From Dactylorhiza incarnata (lineage: Eukaryota > Streptophyta > Magnoliopsida > Asparagales > Orchidaceae): a DNA stretch of 64,000 nt. The translations under genes were made by a program, and so were the position numbers. Positions 57,862 to 64,000 of this stretch are shown one piece after another (within the stretch, counting starts at the first letter, position 1; every line of letters starts with the position of its first letter). A model generated the notes under the pieces. That model was not told where the DNA came from. It ran no database searches and saw nothing but the letters and a program-made list of their open reading frames with translations. Location of the stretch: positions 1,426,001 through 1,490,000 of the forward strand of contig JAWHQI010000268.1 of NCBI GenBank assembly GCA_033032865.1, written 5' to 3'.

Positions 57862-58037
57862 TGTTAGAATGGTGCTCGAAGCATCCGCGTGAGTGTCTAG
57901 TTTGGAACACTCTACTTGTTGCCCCTAGCAGAGTATTTATAGGCAAACCCTAATTTCCCGGCGGGTGCGTGGATCTCTAACGGGTCCTAATCTACCGCTA
58001 AGTATCCGTTAACCCGATAGTTAAATATACATCAACA
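57862..58037 (-). repeat. 5' LTR of the minus copia element
   Basis: 176 bp, with terminal TGTTGATG ... CTAACA on the element strand. TSD GAAGC follows at 58038-58042. Confidence 0.93.
57932..57943 (-). promoter_or_regulatory. TATA box of the minus copia 5' LTR
   Basis: CCTATAAATACTC on the element strand lies roughly 95-105 bases into the 176-bp LTR. The 3' LTR has the same box (46940-46951). It is the expected position for initiation of the genomic RNA. Confidence 0.65.
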
Positions 58038-58042
58038 GAAGC

Positions 58043-58262
58043 AACAATAGCTGACAATTGATGTGAGAGTAAAATGGCAAAGATGGCAATATGATCCTAT
58101 GTAATTAACTGAAGATGGTTGGAAGGAACTTATTTCAACTATTTAATAAAGTATTATAAGGACTGAAATTTTGTACAAAAAAGTATAAGGACTGATTTCC
58201 TTATAAAAGTGACAAAATATAGGGACTAAAATAGCATTTTTGCTCAGAGTTTTTTTCTAGTT
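58043..58262. repeat. Inverted match to the left arm of the duplicated segment
   Basis: Reverse-complemented, this stretch aligns with 13606-14095 and 16297-16777 once the MITEs are removed: GCTATTTTAGTCC against GACTATTTCAGTCC, then GGAAATCAGTCC, then ACTTTATTAAATA, then CCAACCATCTTC. This gives an inverted repeat of at least about 150 bp bracketing the segment. It is best read as the right terminal repeat of an old Mutator-like or other long-TIR element, although no TSD could be fixed. Confidence 0.7.
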
Positions 58263-59547
58263 CATTTAGGAGGACCGATGTGCAATAGCAATACTTAAAG
58301 TGGTCCTCCATGACAAATGGTTGCTTCAAGATCATAATGCCAACCCAAATCTTAATAACATATATACTTTATATTGATGCGATGTTATCATTTCTAGATC
58401 AAATTGTTGATGATGTACATGATGATTATGTTAATACTTTAGTGATTTTTTTTATGTCTCATTAGGCTCATAGGGTATTTAGTAGTATACTTTTAGCCTT
58501 TAAAAAAAGGTGAGTGTTTTGTCAAGAAAATGCTAGGAATTACGAGCGGGTGTCATTTGTGTTCCTACGAACCATCATCCTTTCTTATAAAAGAGGCCAT
58601 TTGAATGACTTTGGATAGCTTTAAACCATGACTTAGGCTCTGTTTGGCGCAGTGTTTTTACTCTAGTCACAGATCCAGAAAATTATAAATGAGGGTGCAC
58701 AAAAATTTTCTAAACACAAATGCTAGCGGGTGAGTAGGAGGGTCGTGGGTCAATGGTTGGAAATTAATTTTTGGGGTGCACATAGCTGAACTTGGTCTGC
58801 GAATAGCCAAATTTGGTCCGAGAATAACCAATATTTGTCCCAAAACAAACTACTTACGTGACGTCAGAACGTTTCCATCTTATCAGAGTTGTTTCTATCT
58901 CATCTGACCACCCTTTTTGACATATAATTAGTCAAAATTCATTGCATCGACAAGAGAAATCCAAATCAACTAACAATTTTAAAAAATAATCTGGGTGTCA
59001 GTGTCCCTCGGGCCCCCCTCTGGATCCGCCTTGCTCCGGTGAGTTTGGACAAAAACACCACCATTATAGAATGTATGTTTGGCATGACAATGGTTATGAC
59101 CGCCACCAAGAAAAAAGAACTAGTTTTGAACATTAAAGTGGATGAAGTTCCTTAGGTGAGGTCGGGCGGTCGCGAATGACCGTTCATAACCTCCGTGTTC
59201 ACGACCGCAACAACCGTGCCAAACTGAACCTTGGTGGCTTTTTGTGTGGTCATATGGTTTGTTTGGGTGAGTGGTGGCAGTTGGAGATATATATAGTGGT
59301 TGGAGAAGAAGATAAAAGCTCTCTCCTGCGATCGGAATCAAGCATAAATCGTCATTTTAGGGGATTGATGGTGCCAAATGAAAGCTATTGGACAAAAATA
59401 GTGTTGGCACTTTCCTGCCATACTATGGTATTTTTTATAGGGATATTAATCTATTTTTTAATAATAAAATTTAAAAAATAAAAATATAGATTTTGTGCTC
59501 TAGAAAGAGCTAGGAAGATGATTTTTCACTTTTTTTAGGAATGAGAA
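58263..59547. other. Unassigned intergenic stretch
   Basis: No supported gene. TAGGCTCTGTTTGGCGCAG at about 58633 resembles ends of plant hAT or Harbinger MITEs, and a similar GGCTCTGTTTGG occurs in the duplicated segment (14462, 14531). A weak hairpin with GTTTGGCA ends spans about 59083-59224. A 101-codon frame (59176-59481) has no recognisable domain and partly overlaps that hairpin. Confidence 0.4.
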
Positions 59548-59974
59548 TAAGAGCAACTTTAATAGGGATCTTTATATTTAGAGATCCACACATTATATCA
59601 TATTCTTCAAATATGAAGAACTTGATTGTTCAATTTCAATCATGTTCTTCATATTACGAAGAACATGATATTTTCTTATTTATATGCATATATATATACA
59701 CATGAAAATTATATTTGTATATGCATATATAAAAAATATATATAATAATTATAATGATAAATTATTATTTTTATTAATTTATTTTTTGGATTATATTATT
59801 TATTAATTTTTTTAAACTTATTTTTATTTCAAATTTGATTACATAACTAAAATACAATAAGCATTATAGAATCTAAAATAAAAATATTGCATTTAGAATT
59901 AATACTAAATTTCTGAGAGGTCATCATAGGGTTCGCTACGACTTCCACGTGCGCTCCCCCTATATTATTCTCCT

Positions 59975-61089
59975 CATTACCCGGCTACTCCATAGTCGCT
60001 TCCTCCATACTGGGTTCCTCTGTGTCGGCCACCTCCGAACTGAGGTCATTCATATTGGTCTCCTCCATACTGACTTCCGTCGTATTGGATTTCTCGATAC
60101 TGACTTCCTCCAGATTGAGGTCCTCCATGTGGGTCTCCTTTATACGGACTTCCTCCATATTGGCTTCCTCCATACTGACCTCCTCCAAACTGACGTCCTC
60201 CATGTTGGACTTGTTGACGCCAGGAAATTCCTGACCTCAAAATTCGGACCTTTGCAGCCGGAGGCTACTTGCCCAGCTGTCCGACGAGATGATCAAGCTG
60301 GCGAGACTATGAGGAAGCTAGAAGAGCAACAACAACAGGACCCCAGGTGCTGCGGCAGGGAGGTCCCACCACGTACCCGAAAGCTCAAAGGAGTCTTTCC
60401 CTCCACAACCAAGAATGGCCGAGCAGGGTACGAGGAAGGCACCGACTTGGCTAGCAAGCAGGGGTGACGGGCTCGAGAATTCGGAAATCGGGATCCAGAA
60501 GCTCAAGCACCGATGCCAATCCAAGTACCCTTGGGGTCCTATTTATAGGCAACCAAGGGGTAGGGGGTTTTTATAGCCCAGCCCTAACCTGGCGACATGC
60601 GGGATACTCGACATGTATCTCCGACCATAGTCGCCCATCTGGCGAGTATTAGTTGCTGCTCGCACAAACCGGGCCAATACTCGCGCAGGTCTTCTGTGGC
60701 TTGCCGGACGCCTGGGGCGACATATGGGATACTCGGCACGTATCTTCGACCATAGTCGCCCCTATGGCGAGTATTAGCCAATACTCGCCAAGTCTTCTTT
60801 GGCTCCTGCTGGCTGATTTGTCTTGTATCTTGGACTGCTGGTCTCTGCGCTGACCCTTTGACCTTTGACTTCTGCCTACGTGGTCTTGAGTGGGTCCTAC
60901 CCTCGGAGAATAAGTGTTGTACACAATCCCTGCTCTTTGCGAGTAACATAGTTGCTCGGAAAGAAACATACTGACCTCCTCCAAACTGACGTCCTCCATG
61001 TTGGACTCCTCCACAATGGCTTTCTCCGTAACCACTACCTCCATACATAACTCCATATTCAGTTCATTTGAGTAATGAAGATCCTCCAA
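59975..61089 (-). pseudogene. Gly/Tyr/Gln-rich repeat ORF remnant, interrupted
   Basis: On the minus strand, GGAGGAAGTCAGTATGGAGG-type units encode repeated GGSQYGG and GGRQFGG segments from about 61050 to a stop near 59975. An in-frame TGA lies near 60063, and an LTR fragment (60212-60966) splits it. The same DNA in another frame gives a Glu/Met-rich pattern, so coding status rests on the Gly-rich frame being the longer one. Low-complexity N-terminal parts of this kind occur in some plant transposon ORFs, but I cannot assign a family. Confidence 0.4.
60212..60966. mobile_element. LTR fragment with a 41-bp flanking duplication
   Basis: 60212-60923 (TGTTGACGCC ... TTGTACA) is homologous along its length to the solo LTR at 7936-8593. 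It is followed by 43 extra bases (60924-60966) not seen in that copy, perhaps the start of the element interior or filler. The flanks are not a 5-bp TSD but an exact 41-bp direct repeat (60171-60211 and 60967-61007). Confidence 0.8.
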
Positions 61090-61179
61090 ATAGTAGTTTT
61101 TTAATGTTTCTATTCATAATTGTTAATCTTTTCTGCCAAAAATATTGTCACTCTGGAATTTCTTTTATGCTAACCAAAT

Positions 61180-61760
61180 CTAGCATCATGATCGTGATCT
61201 TGTTTAGCACTTTGAAGCTCTAGTTTTCTCTTATTATTTTCGACTTTTAACTTCATGAGTTGATGTATAGAAGACCTATCAATTGCTCGTTGTTTTTGCC
61301 CTCTTTTTACAATCTCTAAGATTTCTTTATTTTATTAATTTTGGCCCTCAATATCACAACTCTTATATACCACTAACTTTTCTCCTCCTCTCTTTTTCTT
61401 TCTTTCTTCCAGTAGATCGATTATTTGAATTTGAGATCGGGATTCTTCATCATCAGTACTAGCATGATTCATTTCATTGTTGTATGTACTTAAGTCTCTA
61501 TTTCTCCGTTGACTGAGATAGTTAGAATAAAAAATTTGTGACATGTCAATATTCTGAGAGTTCATACCTATTGTAAACCCGGACGTATCTTCTTCATCAT
61601 CAGTACTAGCATGATTCATTTCATTGTTGTATGTATTTAAGTCTATATTTCTCCGTTGACTGAGAGAGTTAGAATAAAAAATTTGTGACATGTCAATATT
61701 CTGAGAGTTCGTACCTATTGTAGACCCGAACGTATCTATCCAATTTTCTGTATTTTTCAA
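61180..61760 (-). pseudogene. Harbinger ORF1-like fragment with a 147-bp tandem duplication
   Basis: The open frame 61760-61335 (141 codons) contains two copies of a 49-codon unit (IDMSQIFYSN ... NNEMNHASTDDEE), encoded by direct repeats at 61444-61590 and 61591-61737. It is followed by a basic ERKKKRGGEK stretch. Beyond the stop, a frame with LMKLKVENNKRKLELQ continues to about 61180, resembling the basic coiled C terminus of Harbinger accessory (Myb-like) proteins. The family assignment rests mainly on its position inside the element. Confidence 0.4.
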
Positions 61761-62249
61761 GATTTACCAAACATGATCAAATAAAGAAGCCTTTCTTTTC
61801 TTTCGGATCGTCTTCATATAAAATTTTGGTTTGATTAAGCTACAATTTTTTTTTATAATAACATATTAATTAATGGATATAATATTTAAAATATAAATAA
61901 ATACTTATAATATCAAGTTCAGATGCGCCGCTGAGTTTTCGTTGTTCAATCCGTCGAATACATTCTCAAAATTTGCTAGTCTTACTTGCTAAAAATGATC
62001 AACAATATGAGAGAGATTTTGAGGTTCTTTGTCCTAAGCAGGTACGAGGTCTTGTTTGTGAAATATGACTGAAACTCTTTCCTACATTTTGTGCTCTTTT
62101 TGATTGCTCCTCATAACCGCATCTTCTGAGACCTCAAACCAAGCATAACATTGGGTTTGATCTTCTTTCTGTGAGAATGTTAGTCCACGGTTGGAAGACA
62201 TTAGTTGAAACGATTTCCCAGTCACAAGATTAAAAAAACACTTCGTATA

Positions 62250-62632
62250 ATGATGCAAGAAGCATGCCGAAAAGATATAGAGCGAGCATTTGAAGTTCTT
62301 CAATCAAGGTTTGTGATTATTACGGGGCTAGACCATTTTTGGGATAAACATGTGTTACATGATATCATGACTGTTTGTATTATAATGCACATCATGATTG
62401 TCGAAGACGAGCGAGATAAAAATGAATGTCGCTATTTCTACTCCATTACCCACTCAGAATGTTGAAGAGATGGATACAAGTGAAGCCGAAAACTTTCGTC
62501 AGTTCCTAAATCGACATAAAAAAAATCAAAGACAGAGATTCATAATTTGCAGTTTGAGATGCACTGATTGAACATTTGTGGGCACGACATGACAATGAAG
62601 CAAAGAAAAATTTATACATATTAAATTGAATG
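62250..62632 (+). pseudogene. Harbinger transposase, C-terminal fragment
   Basis: QEACRKDIERAFEVLQSRF, then HDIMTVCIIMHIMIVEDERD, is the C-terminal signature of plant PIF/Harbinger DDE transposases, which cut and paste the element. The last catalytic Glu falls in the DIERAFEVLQ region. The frame is lost after about 62440 but continues in another one with EAENFRQFLNRHKK and, after further shifts, LIEHLWARHDNEA to about 62610. No upstream DDE core is present. The frame's first codons (62205-62249) do not match the family. Confidence 0.8.
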
Positions 62633-62935
62633 TATTTTGATTTATATGCAAGTTTCAGTCGATAAAACGCCTTCTCTTGTTCTTTGTGTGATAAATAATA
62701 ATTAGAAGATATTTAATATATTAGTCTCGTTTCTCAGGTCTTGACAAGACGATTTTATTGATGTAATGGTTATAAAAGTTATAAGTTAATACATAAGTTT
62801 TATAAAAAAAAGTAAGCAATTAAAAAAAATAAAATAATTAAAATGCCGGCCTAAATTATAGGCGGAAATGGTGGTCGGTTGGGGCAAACCCGATCGGTAT
62901 TCCTAGAGAATGTCGATCGGTTGAAGATGCTCTAA

Positions 62936-63350
62936 GTTTCTAAATCGGCATAAAAAGATCAAAGATAGAGAAACACATTTTGCACTTTGAGATGCATTTA
63001 TTGAACATTTGTGGGCACGACATGACAATGAAGCAATGTAATTTTGAAAATTTTATGCATATTAAATTGAATGTATTTTGATTTATATGAAAGTTTCAGT
63101 CGGTAAAACGTCTTTTCTTGTTCTTTGTATGATAAATAATATTAAAAGGTATTTAATATTAATCTCATTTTGTAAATCTCAACAAGACGATTTTATTGAC
63201 ATATTATAAGACATATTTGGAAAAGTATATTAAGGGCTATGAAGATTATAAGTTAATAAATAAGTTTTATAAAAAAAAATTAAGTAATTAAAAAAATTTA
63301 AAAAAATAAATAAAATGCCGGACTAAATTTCGGACTAAAATGGTGATGGC
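62936..63350 (+). repeat. Second copy of the Harbinger transposase 3' end
   Basis: It matches 62504-62875 in order, including the coding end (FLNRHKKIKDRETHFAL, one TGA, then IEHLWARHDNEA) and the following AT-rich 3' region to ATGCCGGACTAAA. The coding end is in a single frame except for that TGA, so it is better kept than the first copy. It probably derives from a second, mostly deleted element next to the first. Confidence 0.85.
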
Positions 63351-63759
63351 AAACCTAAAATAGAGAGGAGATGGGAAAAAGAAAATAGTAAGATAGAAGA
63401 TAATTTCTATTTCACAGATTGGAATTAATACAGTACTCTAGCAGTTAATTGGCCCATCTTGCCCTTAAACGTAAGGGGCATTTACAAAAATATCACTTTT
63501 GGATACCAGAGGTTAGTTTAATTAATGTGTGTGGTTATAAATAAATTATTTTTGGCTATTAGCCAATCATTTTTTTTTTTTGCAGATAGCTATAAGCAAA
63601 AAAAATTTATTATTAGCAAATCACGAATAAAATAAAAAAAAAAGAAATTTAAGCCGCAAAAGAAATACTAAACCTTTAGTCAAGCATGCAAGCATGTGCA
63701 ACTAACAAAGAATTACAACACAAAGATATCGAAATTTTCCACTAGATATGTTTAATACA
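63351..63759. other. AT-rich stretch without recognised features
   Basis: No credible ORF. It contains homopolymer T and A runs (63567-63660) and nothing else I can assign. Confidence 0.6.
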
Positions 63760-64000
63760 CCTAGCAATCACTCTCACGTTCTGGAACTGCGAATATATGT
63801 GATCATCCCGCACGGCGGCGGAAAATTTTTCCCCACGTGGAACGCACCATGCCATCCTCCGTGTTTAAATACCATTTTTTGGATGGGGCCCACTTTCATT
63901 TCGAATTTTCGGAATTCCTGGCCCGCAAGAGTTCGGCGACCTAGCTTTTCTCCGCCTCTCCGTCTCCTCGCCGGCAATCTCATTGCTCATCTCGCCGTTT
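63760..64000 (+). promoter_or_regulatory. Possible promoter and 5' UTR of a gene beyond the window
   Basis: Composition changes from AT-rich to GC-rich. A TATA-like TTTAAATA lies at 63864-63871, with a CCACGTGG E/G-box-like palindrome at 63832-63839. Downstream is a pyrimidine-rich, CpG-containing leader (CTTTTCTCCGCCTCTCCGTC) typical of plant 5' UTRs. No start codon with a long frame is seen before the window ends. A retrotransposon leader is the main alternative. Confidence 0.45.

Larger units (their letters stand above)
46870..58037 (-). mobile_element. Ty1/copia element with 176-bp LTRs, split by a solo gypsy LTR
   Basis: LTRs (plus-strand ends TGTTAGAATGG and TCAACA) lie at 46870-47045 and 57862-58037, with TSD GAAGC at 46865-46869 and 58038-58042. 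Coding is on the minus strand: gag, protease and integrase start (57001-55537), then, after the inserted LTR (50256-55531), the rest of integrase, reverse transcriptase and RNase H (to 47865). LTRs differ at 7 of 176 positions by eye. It is a sister of the plus copia at 16778-44832. Confidence 0.93.
59551..62932. mobile_element. Degraded PIF/Harbinger-like DNA transposon, TSD TAA
   Basis: The left end GAGCAACTTTAATAGGGATC and the reverse complement of the right end, GAGCATCTTCAACCGATC, agree over their first dozen bases. TAA flanks both (59548-59550, 62933-62935). GAGCATCT-type ends and a 3-bp TWA duplication are typical of plant Harbinger elements. Inside are a C-terminal transposase fragment on the plus strand near the right end and low-complexity or ORF1-like fragments on the minus strand. 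An LTR fragment (60212-60966) interrupts it. The transposase N terminus is missing, so it is not autonomous. Confidence 0.7.

Noticed and set aside
59985..60203. Glu/Met-rich minus ORF and Leu/His-rich plus ORF
   Set aside because: Alternative frames of the short tandem GGAGGAAGTCAGTAT-type repeat. The periodic peptide pattern is inherited from the DNA repeat.
1..64000. tRNA, rRNA or snRNA genes
   Set aside because: Only primer-binding sites resembling tRNA 3' ends were found. No cloverleaf-forming or A/B-box-bearing gene was recognised by eye; a tRNAscan run would be decisive.

Overview
This window looks like a repeat-dense intergenic region of a flowering-plant nuclear genome. Nearly all the recognisable coding sequence is retrotransposon gag-pol, carried by nested and mostly inactivated LTR elements. 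Their lineage marks are typical of angiosperms: Ty1/copia elements, including a SIRE/Maximus-like one; a Ty3/gypsy chromovirus of Del/Tekay type with unusually long LTRs; a Tat/Athila-like element; and a PIF/Harbinger remnant. I see no bacterial-type operon, rRNA, tRNA or CRISPR array. I cannot name the species. Apart from a possible host-gene promoter in the last 250 bases, I recognise no cellular gene.

Layout. (1) 1-5037: Tat/Athila-like element, its 5' LTR cut by the window edge, complete 3' LTR at 3605-5037. (2) 5038-13210: SIRE-like copia element on the minus strand (pol 6243-9902, gag 9933-11875, 5' LTR 11923-13210). Its 3' LTR is missing because the Tat-like element lies across it, and a solo LTR (7936-8593, TSD GGAAG) splits its pol. 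(3) 13211-15910 and 15911-16777 plus 44838-46864: two copies of one old non-autonomous segment. Each carries a nested foldback MITE and a striking minisatellite of CGCCCGGGCG-like cores separated by T runs. Inverted sequence matching the left end reappears at 58043-58262. (4) 16778-44832: plus-strand copia element with 161-bp LTRs and TSD TTGCA, split in its protease codons by (5) 18704-40792: a minus-strand Del/Tekay-type gypsy composite (LTR - full interior - LTR - truncated interior - truncated LTR) with TSD CTACC. (6) 46870-58037: minus-strand copia element with 176-bp LTRs and TSD GAAGC, split in integrase by (7) 50256-55531: a 5.3-kb solo gypsy LTR with TSD TATGT. (8) 59551-62932: degraded Harbinger-like DNA transposon (TSD TAA) with another LTR fragment inside it, followed by a second copy of a transposase C terminus. 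(9) 63351-64000: AT-rich DNA ending in a GC-rich, TATA-containing stretch that may be the promoter of a gene beyond the window.

How it fits together. Matching target-site duplications let the insertions be ordered. The long-inverted-repeat segment and its tandem duplicate came first. The three copia elements followed. The gypsy composite and the two clean solo LTRs went into those copia elements, and the Tat-like element went into the SIRE-like one. By-eye LTR comparisons give 7/161 differences for the plus copia, 7/176 for the minus copia and about 14/528 for the Tat-like element, so the Tat-like insertion appears youngest of the three. Most pol frames carry stops, frameshifts or a damaged catalytic motif. 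The gypsy gag and most of its pol are the best preserved and show two candidate short introns.
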